In this document: positions 22,995 through 33,502 of the stretch, in pieces
Layout: the number at the start of each line of letters is the position of its first letter
How positions within the stretch are numbered: position 1 is the stretch's first letter
Assembly: GCF_048544455.1 (NCBI RefSeq)
Contig: NC_133536.1
Location: 30,940,152 to 31,004,151 of the forward strand
Length of the DNA: 64,000 bases
Source: Silene latifolia
Taxonomy: Eukaryota; Streptophyta; Magnoliopsida; Caryophyllales; Caryophyllaceae
Direction of reading: 5' to 3'
Position numbers and translations under genes: made by a program
Notes under the pieces: model-generated
What the model was told of the DNA's origin: nothing
The model's database searches: none
Seen by the model: only the letters and a program-made list of their open reading frames with translations

Positions 22995-23024
22995 GCCCAG
23001 GCAGCAGGTTGGGCAAAGACAATG
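22995..23024 (-). pseudogene. Small remaining LINE piece beyond E3
   Basis: Thirty bases between E3 and the Tekay-like LTR. They begin with GCCCA, the second copy of the E3 target duplication, so they were contiguous with 14175 before E3 arrived. Too short to recognise on their own. Confidence 0.55.
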
Positions 23025-24355
23025 TGTAATACTACAGATTTTATAGGCTGGTACTCGATCGAGTATGGCCTACTCGGTCGAGTAGTGTGTGTCGTGTAGT
23101 CTGTTTGGCTACTGCCGAGGAACACTCGGCCGAGTATAATGAATACTCGACCGAGTAGAGGATACTCGGCCGAGTATACTCTATACTCGACCGAGTGTCC
23201 GGCCCGCGAGTGATATTTCAGCGGTTTGATTCGGGAGTAATTATAGGTTATATAATTTCGATAATCAGTTTCTAAACATCATTTTACAAAACCTAATAAA
23301 ACGTACGACGCTCTAATCACTCCCAATCTCTCCTTTATGTATGTGTGGACTATCTTAGCAATCGCATTCAATCCTTCATCCTTTCGTCGGTAATTCTTTA
23401 TTCCCATGATTGTTGATGATTAATTATAGGGGTTGCCTTTAATCATGAATTGGGGGAAATGGGGTTTTGCAGTTAGTGATTGGAATTATCTGATTGTTGT
23501 TGTAGGTGACGATGTGGTATTTGTTATGCATTTGTATGGTTGATTGCAGCGTAAGCGGATTGCGAAAAGGTAGGGTTTCTCCTACTCATCAGTACTGTTA
23601 ATTGATTAAGATTGCATATGTTTCATAATTGTTGTTATCTGCTGATCATCGGAGGATGGGTGTTGTGGTGACGGTGTTGGTGTGGTTGTGATGTGACGGT
23701 TGTGGGTTGTGACAGCTGCGATGCTGTGGTGTGTGTGATTGTGGTGGAGTCACTTGCGGGAGTGGCTTCACACCCTAGTTCGACCTCCGTGGAACCCGTC
23801 ACGGGAGGGGATGTGTACATTAAGGGACAAGGATTGTTAGTCGCTCATTGATGAGCTGGACTTGGTGGGAATGGGCTGCGGTCACCCACTGGCGGAGTGG
23901 ATTACCTGTTGCGACGGGTAATCTGGTAGGGCTACATACTTCGGTGTGTAGTCGGTTACTGTAGAGGATGATCAGCCGGTTACATTATTTGTTTGTCTTA
24001 TCTTGATTGAACGATATTGACCCCGTGTTGCTGTTTTGTAAAACCTGCGGTGATCCATTCGGGGATGGTGAGCAGATTATGATGTTTAGCTATGGGGCAG
24101 TCATGGGGAGTCATCACTTCGAGTCTAGCTTCAGCTGTTACGAGTTTATTTGTCTTTGATTTCAGTTTTATTGAGTTCCTTACACTTTTATTTTGAGTTG
24201 GTCTGAGATTATGTAATCGTTAAACTCTTTATACGTTAATAAAGTTGTTTTGGATGGTTGCTTTTGATATACTAACCTCGGGCAACCGAGATGGTAATAG
24301 CCTCTCATGCTAGGGTAGTCCTTGGTAAGGTACCTTGGTATGAGGTGGTGTTACA
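23025..24355 (+). repeat. E4: Tekay-like LTR (1331 bp)
   Basis: Begins TGTAATACTACAG and ends GGTGGTGTTACA, followed three bases later by a Met-tRNA primer site. This start, end and primer arrangement is what I know from Tekay/Del chromoviruses. No gag-pol follows: the element stops within about 30 bp. It is thus a 5' LTR plus primer site of a truncated element. A right-hand partner LTR and duplication are not in the window. Confidence 0.65.
23052..23196. repeat. Six copies of a 14-bp palindrome, TACTCGRYCGAGTA
   Basis: Near-perfect palindromes of the type TACTCGACCGAGTA occur at 23052, 23071, 23123, 23144, 23163 and 23184 in the first 175 bp of the E4 LTR. The centre varies among GATC, GGTC, GGCC and GACC while the arms stay constant. 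They sit in U3, where transcription factor sites are expected. Confidence 0.8.
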
Positions 24356-24358
24356 AAG

Positions 24359-24370
24359 TGGTATCAAAGC
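24359..24370 (+). other. E4 primer-binding site
   Basis: TGGTATCAAAGC, one base from the initiator Met site TGGTATCAGAGC, just inside the LTR end. It sets E4 on the plus strand. Confidence 0.7.
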
Positions 24371-24387
24371 CAAAGATTCTGGCACCT

Positions 24388-24400
24388 AAAGTGGGGGCTC
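24388..24400 (+). other. Polypurine tract in front of the E5 LTR
   Basis: AAAGTGGGGGCTC directly before the LTR start TGTAGATACC. The same 13 bases precede the 3' LTR of E6 (minus strand of 33490-33502), so this is a real polypurine tract. It is unexpected in front of a 5' LTR. Confidence 0.7.
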
Positions 24401-26786
24401 TGTAGATACCTCATTTCTGCACCTCCCGCAAGCCACCCGGTGATGATTGGGCCGCATGTTTGGAACACGGAACGATTTATGACATTTCTAAGTTTATCAT
24501 CAAGTGATAGCTCAAACACTTTTATCTACCTCATAGTCGTCTTCTACGCACCGATACGGTCGTTTTGGCAGTAATTAGAGTACATTTGGAGTCCGGGTCA
24601 AAAACCATCTTCATTTTCTAATAACCGTTTAAAATGCCGAGTCAGAATATTCTGGAATGTTCCGGATGTTTCTATTCCATATTTTCAATCTTTTAATCTC
24701 TTTGGCAAATTATATCCCGGAAATATTATATAAAATATTAAGGAAATTGAGATCAAACCGCAATTCCATAATAGAAACGCGGAAATCTTTCTTCCGCAGG
24801 AGTAAACCACTTGGGAAAGGACGCAGCAGGTGCTGCGCCTCTTCCAAGAGACGCATTGGCTGCTGCGCCTCTTCCCCAGTTCCTTTCTGCGTATTTTCAA
24901 ATCTTTTCGAGATTCATTTCCAAAGTTTCTCCGAAACCCTAATTCCTCCGTGTGATTATTATAAATAGGGAGCTTCGTTCCTCATATTTCTCACGCGAGT
25001 GTCCGCCTTTCTCTTCTCCCTTTGCATTCTAAGACCACGCTCTTGCTTTTTTTTGGCGTCTACGTGCTTGAACTTTCGACCACGTAAGCTCGGATCCTTC
25101 TGAGTACCAGCCTCGTTTTGCATGACCGACCAATTTGACCAACTCCACATCAATCAACTTAATCAATTTTGTTCGTTTTCCTCTTAAAGGGCACTTTCGT
25201 CGTACATTCGGGTCGAGCATCACTAAACATTAACTTAGTCAATCTCGTTTCGTCAAACGTGTAAGTCTGAGGGTGTAAATCCCATATTTTATTATTGTAC
25301 TTTATTTTTGTAATTATTATTGTAAGGTTTACGTCGAAAACACATTCAAAACCGATTTATAAAACCTTGTTTCAAACCCTTTTTACGGATTAACAAGAGA
25401 CAAACGTCGGGAAAGGACGCAACAACTGCTACGCCTCTTCGAAGGGACGCAGCATCTGCTGCGCCTCTTCCTGAGGTTGCCGCAGTTCCTGCTTCCTTTC
25501 TTCTTCCTTCGTCTTTTGTTCGACTGTTTGTTTTGTTTTCAATTGTTCATGTTCATTAACACGATAATTTTTAACACAACAATTTTAACATGTAAATCAT
25601 CAATATTTAATTCATCTTTTAAATCCCGACTTAAATCCCTTATAATTCATATTTACGGTTTTTTCGTCATTGAAATCATTTCGGATTTTTAGAGGTTCAA
25701 TTCATCAATATTGAGTCTCTGGAATTCATCATTGATATATTTTCATCTGTTTATTATCATTGCCATCATTAGTTCGTCATTAATAACCTAATTAATTTAA
25801 CTAGTTTGTTAATTTGTATCATTAATCCCGTAATTACCTTTTTTATTGATTTTTCCTAATTAATTTTATCCATGTTTTATAGTTTTTATGATCCAATCAT
25901 ATGTAAATAATATGTTAAATCACTTCTATCCGAGTCAAATATTATTAATCGAGCATTAAATTCACCAATGAACATTAACAACACGCAATTCTGGCTTCAC
26001 AGCCAGAATTCAGGTCAGGAACAGACGCAGCAACTGTTGCGCCTCTTCCAAAGGACGCAGCTCTGTTGCGCCTGTTCCGGGTTGAGTTTTGCCTCTGAAC
26101 TTCCGTTGTTGCTTTGACCTAATTCATTAGTTTACGTGTTAATTAACTATTACTCGTATTATCACTAATAATTTGTTCGTTTATTTATTTTCCCTTTCTT
26201 TTCTCAAATTATCCGTTTTAAATGTATTTTCGACATAAATCATTAACCCGTTGTAATTATTGTAATTTTCTTTATTGTATTTTTATTGTGTTCCTTTATC
26301 ATATTGTTTGTATCCTTTCACATGCAATTAACCTAAATTTATACCTCGACATTAATGCATGTTAAATTACGTGTTAACTGACTTAGTATTAATTCACATG
26401 TTAGGATTAATCTTTTGGATGTTGCATTGCATGCATATAACCTTCAACATATCGAGTATAGACGATTTTCCCTAATCATTAGTAGAGGCCGCTATCGAGT
26501 TGGGCGGGATTAGGTGTTCGATCAAAAGAGCTTCCTAATACGTACCCTCACCCCTTACTCCAGATCTCTGTGAACATCCGTGTTCATTGGCATCCACGAG
26601 AGTCATTCTAGACATAGAATGCTAAGGGTAACGAGTTCTGAGTGTCTATGTCACTACTTTTTGTCTTGACATGACGCGAAGTATTCGAACGGTTTCCAAT
26701 TTTTCACAATAAATTGGTGACGACTCCACAAATGCAAAAGCTTGCTCGCTTTCCACCCGAGCGACCCCCGTGGGCCCGCGTCCACA
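24401..26786 (+). repeat. E5 LTR (2386 bp)
   Basis: Starts TGTAGATACC and ends CGCGTCCACA, followed at once by the primer site. It holds three pairs of a GC-rich hairpin repeat and an AT-rich remainder. No reading frame in it looks real. Confidence 0.8.
24813..26079. repeat. Three pairs of GC-rich hairpin repeats in the E5 LTR
   Basis: A unit of about 30 bp, GGACGCAGCANNTGCTGCGCC followed by TCTTCC, occurs twice at each of 24813-24875, 25408-25471 and 26018-26079. Each unit is itself self-complementary (CGCAGCA against TGCTGCG), so single strands would form short hairpins. Pairs are about 600 bp apart in otherwise AT-rich DNA. Confidence 0.75.
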
Positions 26787-26789
26787 GTT

Positions 26790-26807
26790 TGGCGACTCCG
26801 CTGGGGA
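26790..26807 (+). other. E5 primer-binding site, tRNA-Arg type
   Basis: TGGCGACTCCGCTGGGGA, three bases inside the LTR. This is the form reported for Ogre elements, complementary to an arginine tRNA. Confidence 0.8.
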
Positions 26808-27569
26808 ATTAATACACTTACGTGTAGCTAGGGTGAAACTTGAACAAGGTTAGGGAATAGTTTGTACAAGACAGTTGTCGGTTTTCATAACTCGGTCTTC
26901 CTAGATCGTTTATTCGGCCTTCTTAGGCCCAACCCAACCCATTCGACCAATCGTCCCGTCTAGATGGTCCAAATTCTTATTTGGGCCTAAGGATGGATAG
27001 CGATTGACGTCAACCATACCATGATGCTTACTCCTGTTTGTATCAACGGCTTTCACTACTCAAGGGAATGGACTAGGAATCGGCCTTACTCGTGTTTGGT
27101 ACGAGCCTCTCCACAAACCCCGGGTTTGATTGTTCGGTATGGCAATCCACCCTTTAAACCAAAACCCTTTTAAATGCACTCAGCATCCTGTTATAATGCC
27201 TGTTGTAATGCTTGTATTATATGTGATCACCATTTCTAAACAAAACCATGACGAATTTTGTAAAAATCTAAAATGTAAAATTTTCGAAAAATAGGCCAAT
27301 ATTAGCGCAAGACCAGTCAAAAATCTGTCCAATTGTCGAGTCAAAATTCGGGCCTCAAAGCCCATTTCAAAACCTCACTTCGAGTCCACTCCTACAACTA
27401 CACTACAGTTGACTAGGACCAACATTTCCAAACCTTGTCATTTCTTCAAACCTCGCTTGACACAAGTGGCACACTCCCACTTCACAAGTCAAACCTTTTC
27501 TTTGAGTAAGTGTGCTAGAATGGTCGATCGTGTTTTGATTCGTCGTCGATCTCTTATCCAGTTTTCAAG
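26808..27569 (+). other. E5 leader, no clear gene
   Basis: About 760 bp between primer site and gag. No reading frame resembling the ORF1 described for true Ogre elements is seen. Confidence 0.55.
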
Positions 27570-29440
27570 ATGCTTGGAACTAGTCGCGCAAGTATCAATG
27601 AACAACCACCGAATGGTAATGATCTAATCCTGGCCGCGCTCGCTCGTCTCCAAACTAGCCAAGACCTAGTGAATAATCGCCTCAACACGATCGAGGGCCG
27701 AATTGTGGCCGTAAAAACCAGGTTGCCTCCTGCAGAAAATGAAATACTTCATGATTTTGTGAATGACTTCGCGAATGAAAATCCTCCATCTTTTGTGGGT
27801 TCACAAGAGGTCAACCCTCCCGTAGATCCGACTGCAGCTGAGAAACGACTCCAATACTTGGAGGAACAACTGATGTATCTCAAAGGGGATGATATCTATA
27901 GGGAAAACAATCGCAAATATGAGGCCGTAAGTTCCAAATTGTCAACCAACTTCAACATGACGGATATCCCAAAATTCAAGGGGCATGAAAACCCTTTGAA
28001 CCATATCCGTGCTTTCAAGGATTACATGTCTATCAAAGGCATTAAACCCGAGATGTTCTTAAGGATCTTTCCTTCATCTCTTGACACCATCCCGAAACAA
28101 TGGTTTTATTATCTAGAGCACAAGAAGATTGCCACTTGGGATGATGCCGCGATCGAGTTGCTAAGCAATATGCGGATAATGCTGAGATCCAAGTCAATAT
28201 GCGCACCTTAGAGGTTCTTACTCAAAATGATAAAGAAGGCTTCACCGACTTCCTAAGTAGGTGGAGGAAGACTAGTACCCAACTTGTCGAACGTCCAGAT
28301 GAAGCTACCCTCGTGGAGAAATTCGTCGATAATTTAAAACCCATTTATGCAAGTCATTTGAGGTACCAAAACATTAAGACGTTCAAAGACTTAAATGTAC
28401 TAGGGACAAGGATCGAAGATGACATCCGTAAATGACTCTTGTCCAAAACGGTAGGTCGTGGATATCAAGGCTCAACAAGTCGTTCTTACGGCTCTACTAA
28501 CAAGACTGATGAGGTTAACCTTCTCGAACCATCAAAGAAGAGTATCCCACAAACAAAGTTCACAAACATTGGGGATGCATACTCCAATGCTCTAAAGAGA
28601 CTGATGAAACAAGGTAAGCTTCAACCCATAGGGCCTACACCTGAACCAGAAAAGAAATCCAAGTCCCGGGACGAGAATTCGTACTGCGAATATCACAGAG
28701 GTAAGGGACATGACACAGAAAAATGCTACAAGCTAAAACATGTACTTCAAGACATGATTGAAGACGGTCGCCTACCAATACCGCCTGGAGGCAAACCTAA
28801 CAATACTCAGAATCCTCTTGGAGTTCTGATGATTACAAGTGAAGAATCTACCTTAGATTGTTCATACCTCATTTCTCCACTCGAAGATGAGATCCATGCA
28901 ATAGAAGAAGAAGGGAACTACTCTACCATTTCCCCTACTATCACCGACTTTATAGCATGGGAAAAGAGTGCGGATAGGCAAGTTTAAGAATTAGAAAGTG
29001 TAGTGGCAACCTTACGTGATCCAAATGCAACACCCAAAGAACGTGCGCCACTAAGTCTCTCTCAAAATGCTACAATACAAGAAGTAGTAGCCGTGGTTGA
29101 TGAACTAATCGACCAAATTATCCAATTGGAGGCCGAGATCATGAGGTTTAGAGAGCTTGCTACTGTCAACGGAGTATGGGCCGACGATGATGAATATGAA
29201 TACCTCACCGAACACTACCTAGTTAAAGTCACTGAGGAAATAGTCCAAAATAGTGAGGACCAATATGTAGACCACCTTACTCGTTCAGGGCGTCCATATC
29301 AAAACATTTCTCAAAATGGTCCCATGGCAAATGGTCCAATCACCAATACCAACATTGTCACGCCGAATGATAACGAAGATACCTTTACTGACCATTTGCT
29401 AAAGCAACTACAGAAGACAAAGGCTGATCTTTCAGTCTGA
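27570..29440 (+). pseudogene. E5 gag region
   Basis: Gag-type sequence in several stretches. It starts with MLGTSRASINEQPPNGNDLI and a coiled-coil-like segment, then a capsid core (FNMTDIPKFKGHENPLNHIRA, PKQWFYYLEHKKIATWDD, TLEVLTQNDKEGFTDFLSRW). A knuckle-like CEYHRGKGHDTEKCYKLKH (28685-28745) is the form typical of Tat gag. The tail (29003-29440) is acidic and unrecognised. Very close in order and wording to the E6 gag (36500-38098). Several breaks. Confidence 0.8.
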
Positions 29441-29488
29441 CAACTAGTTGCAAGCTCGTTCCCACATCGCCAAGCTTTACTGCAAGCT

Positions 29489-30019
29489 TTGGCCAAATTA
29501 TACGTGGCACATAACTCCACACCCGATGACGTGGTCAACTTGGTCTTCCAAGAGTCACCTAAGCTAAGTAACCCTGTTACTTTCTCGGATGAAGATTTGC
29601 CACCTTTCGGCGCTAGTCACAACTTGGCTCTATACATCACTGTCATTTTCTTGAAGAAGAATGTGCCAATGACTTTGGTAGATGATGGCTCGGCAGTCAA
29701 CATCATACCATTAAAAACAGCGTACAAATTAGGCATGAAAGAGTCGGATTGGACCCCTACCAACCAAGGTGTTCGCGCATATGATGGTACACGACGAAAA
29801 GTGGTAGGACTAGTTAACGTTACCATAGCCACATGGCCAATTGGACGAAAGGTTAACTTCCAAATAGTGGACATTGAAGCATGCTTTAATATACTTCTGG
29901 GAAGACCTTGGATTCACGCTTCCAAAGCGGTAACATCCACCCTCCACCAGAAGATCAAGATCCCGCTAGATGGTAAAGTGGTGACGATCACTTCATCACC
30001 CAACAAAGCGGTAATATAA
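29489..30019 (+). pseudogene. E5 aspartic protease domain
   Basis: The retropepsin core is recognised by VDDGSAVNIIPLKTAYKLGM, with DDGS as the active-site motif used in Tat-clade elements, and by ILLGRPWIHASKAVTSTLHQ, the usual flap and C-terminal helix wording. It would cut the gag-pol precursor. Confidence 0.8.
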
Positions 30020-30100
30020 AAGAGGTCAAGTAACCAAGTACTCGCGGATCCAGTATATGAACTTGGGGGCTTCCATAGCATAAACGTCATAGAAAGCGAG

Positions 30101-31432
30101 TTGGCACCCTTGTACTTCAATCCCTACTCTAATTTAGTGGTCAACCACATACTCAAATCTCAGGGATACTTCCCGGGAATGCCTTTGAATCCTATCCGAA
30201 GAAACACCTTTGCACCTTACAAAGAAGGCAACTCTCAAAGGATACCACTAGAACTAGGATACAAACCCACTAAAGAAGAGGTCCTCGAAATGCTCACTCA
30301 ATTTCAAAACCGCAAGAACGTGGGAATCCAAATGCGACCCTACCTCCCTACCCTAAATGGATACTTCGTTAGGGAGGGGAGTCAAGAACTCTTTCACGGG
30401 TTTCCCGAACCTTTGCACTATCTCGAAAGGAAGTTAGCTTGAATCGAGATCTTTCACGATTGCTACTTCATTCCTCCAGAAACGGTTCCTACCGTCAAGG
30501 CTCGTCAAGCACCTTGCTTAGACGAAAAAGGTGTTAGCCTACTATTTGGGGAAGATCGGTTTTTTAGAGCCGCGCAGGATGAGATCATTACCATGATACT
30601 TCAAGACGATCACTTCAACCCTACCGCATTGATCACAGAAACCAGTTCGAATCAACAGAAAGGATGGAGAAAGTCGATCAAGTGGACAAACAACCAAGGA
30701 AGAGTCTTCAAGCTCACCACTGGAGAAGGAGAGATGTTCAAAGGAGAACCAGAAGATGATGAATTCGAGTCAGAGTCAGAGTCGGAGTCTAGAGAAGTCC
30801 CTAGAGAGTCTCCTCCTGTCATCACACCCACTCCCCTTGTTTCTCCTAGCTTAGCATCAAGTAATAACAGTAGTTCGGGAAATTTCCCAACGGCTGTCCC
30901 TTTACCGCCACTGACTACCGAACAGATGGCTTCTTTGTTTCAACTTTTCTCGAATTTTAATATGAATAAATCAGGTTCTGGTTACTCTTTGTGTTATTCT
31001 GAATGCAATTCTGTTTACAATGATAATGAGGATGACCCAGACCCAGACTCAATCGAAATACCTCCCTACATAGCCGAAGAAATACTACAAGAGGGGGAAG
31101 GGGGACCAGTTACAGAAAACACTGAATCCATCAATGTAGGAACCGAACTAGAACCCCAAGAACTTAGGATAGGGACGACCTTGAGCCCCGCCGAAAGGGC
31201 CATCTTTGTAGACCTCCTACATGAGTTCAAAGACATTTTTGCTTCATCCAACAAAGACATGTCGGGGATCGACACGGATATCGCAGAGCACATAATCCCA
31301 ATTAAACCTGGTTTCAAGCCCGTAAAACAGAAACTTCGTCGAATGAGGACAGAGTGGGCACTTAAGATCAAAGAAGAAGTCGATAAGCAATTCAAAGCCG
31401 GGTTCATCAAATTTTCCGAGTATTCAGACTAG
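30101..31432 (+). pseudogene. E5 protease to reverse transcriptase linker
   Basis: Sequence of the long linker found in Tat elements: LGYKPTKEEVLEMLTQFQ, then an acidic serine-rich segment (30740-31080), then the approach to reverse transcriptase (LHEFKDIFASSNKDMSGID, AEHIIPIKPGFKPVKQKLRR). Ogre elements splice in this area; I could not identify an intron with confidence. Several breaks. Confidence 0.65.
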
Positions 31433-31796
31433 GTAGCCAACATAGTACCCGTACCCAAAAAGTATGGGAGAATCCGTGTTTGTGTTGATTTCAGAGACTT
31501 AAACAAAGTAAGTCCCAAGGATGACTTTCATCTACCACATATCGACATATTGGTGGATAACACAGCAGATCACGCGTTGTTGTCCTTCATGGATGAATAC
31601 GCGGGATATAACCAAATCAAGATAGCCATAGAAGATATGCACAAGATCGCCTTCGTCACTCAATGGGGTACCTATTGCTATAAGGTTATGCCATTTGGGT
31701 TAATCAATGCCGGAGCTACATATCAATGCACCGCAACTACACTACCACATGACATGATGCATAAAGAAGTTGAGGTCTACGTAGATGATATGATTG
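31433..31796 (+). pseudogene. E5 reverse transcriptase, part before E6
   Basis: Fingers and palm: VPVPKKYGRIRVCVDFRDLN, FMDEYAGYNQIKIAIEDM, CYKVMPFGLINAGATYQ, ending at the catalytic YVDDMIV. E6 inserted a few bases after the YVDD codons; the GATTG at 31792-31796 is the left copy of its duplication. Confidence 0.85.
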
Positions 31797-33489
31797 TGTG
31801 GACAAGGCCCTCGGGAACTGCGTCCGCGGGATCCACACTAGGCATAATCGACTCGAGGTTCTTTCGAATCGAATTAAGACCAATTAGAGTCGCCACCAAG
31901 TTTTTTGGGAACTTGGAACCGTTCAAGTCAACTTTACACCTTTCATCGAAAAGCATAAAGCCAATCGACTACGAGTGATTAAAGATAAAGACTTGTACCC
32001 TATATCACTCGATTTGAATGACTCTCGTAATCCAATGGTATTTAGACGGATCTGCAAACCATAGATCTTGAGTAAGGGGTGAGGGTACGTGTTGGGAAGC
32101 CCATAAGGACACCCAACCCCGCCCGTCAATAACGGCCTCTACTAAGTCAAGTGTCGAATTTCAAACAGGGTCATAGCTACTACGATATATGATATGCAAA
32201 CATCGTTTTCAAAACCCTAACATGTGAAGTTTTTATGTCGATTTAGATGCAACTAAACTAACTTTGTCAAAGTTGTAATTTAGCATGTGGGTTGATTGAT
32301 CTAACAACATACAAAGCAAACAAGGCTTAAGGGGGAATGGGGGAGCCGTTGGGATCTACCTATTACAAACAAGGCATTTCATGCCGACATAACAACGAAT
32401 TAAAGATACAACTCGATCTAAATACAATTGCTATATACAACGCAATACACGACAACACACACGGCCATTTGGCCTAGAAAACCGTGCACAAGGGGGGTGA
32501 CTCACGACCTACATGACACACGGCCTTGGGTCACTCCTCGTAATGCGTGCTTTTACTTAATCTCATCGAATTAGACATAGGGCTATGCACCAAAGCATGC
32601 ATTAGCATAAACCGGGCCATGTTGCTTTAGACAACATGCGGTTTACTACGCTCCTACAAGCATTGGGGAACAACCGTCTAACCAAACAAGACTAAGGTTT
32701 TTTGAAAAGGTTTTGACTCAAATAAAAGACAACTAACTCGAAAGATTACAACTCGATAAACAAACGATAAATTACAAGCTATCAAACGACAAAAGACAAA
32801 AGATATAAAACAAACGAGACAAAGAGAAACATGACCAACCCCACGGGTTTTGGTAGTGTTTGGAGCGGGTTTTGGACTCGGGTTTGAGCTGCAAAACAGG
32901 GGGGCTGTTTCGTGTTTTGCGGGCTGGTTGGGGGTGATTTGGGGCATGATTTGGGCCGTGGTTATGGGGTTCGAACAAGGGTGGATGGGTAGAGGCTTGG
33001 GTTGGTTAATGTACTTGAGATTCGTGCCAATTCGTAAAGGAAACGGGCTCAAAAACCGAGCTAAAAACGAGCTCAAAAAAACATGTTTAAAAACGAGTTT
33101 TCTTCGCTTTTAAAATCGATTTTTCAAATCAATTAAACCATTAAAATAAATGACTCATAAAATGATTTTTCAAATCAAATATTTATTTTATTTTCAATAA
33201 AATAAACTTGGGAAAATAAAATTCAAAATAAAATAAATTAAATTGAAATCACTTTTAAAAAAAGCTTTAATTTAAATATCATTTAAATTAATAAAATGAA
33301 CTCACTAAAAGACATTAATTTAAATATTATTTAAATTAATAAAATACTTCATCGACGACGCCCATTCTACCTCGTAAAACGAGCTCCAAATAACGACAAC
33401 GACAACTAACGAATACATGTGTCCTATCATCATCGGGTGTTTGTCGGGTTCTCTATAAATTCCAATATCGACGGATACGGGTATCTACA
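31797..33489 (-). repeat. E6 3' LTR (1693 bp)
   Basis: In plus-strand terms ends GGGTATCTACA; minus-strand start TGTAGATACCCGTATCC resembles the E5 LTR start. Shorter than its partner. Confidence 0.85.
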
Positions 33490-33502
33490 GAGCCCCCACT
33501 TT
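33490..33502 (-). other. E6 polypurine tract
   Basis: The minus strand reads AAAGTGGGGGCTC against the LTR, identical to the tract before the E5 LTR at 24388. Confidence 0.85.

Noticed and set aside
23052-23196. CRISPR-like spaced repeats
   Set aside because: Short palindromes in a plant LTR with irregular spacing; no array structure and a eukaryotic context.
23635-23820. 61-codon minus-strand frame in the E4 LTR
   Set aside because: Thr/Pro/His-rich shadow of GT-rich LTR sequence with no gene context.
24359-24370. Possible tRNA fragments at primer sites (also 8715, 26790, 50144)
   Set aside because: They are complements of tRNA 3' ends next to LTRs; no cloverleaf or tRNA gene is present.
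32678-33113. Overlapping frames on both strands, repeated at 41494-41773
   Set aside because: Both copies are within the LTRs of E6; mutual overlap and repetition show they are not genes.
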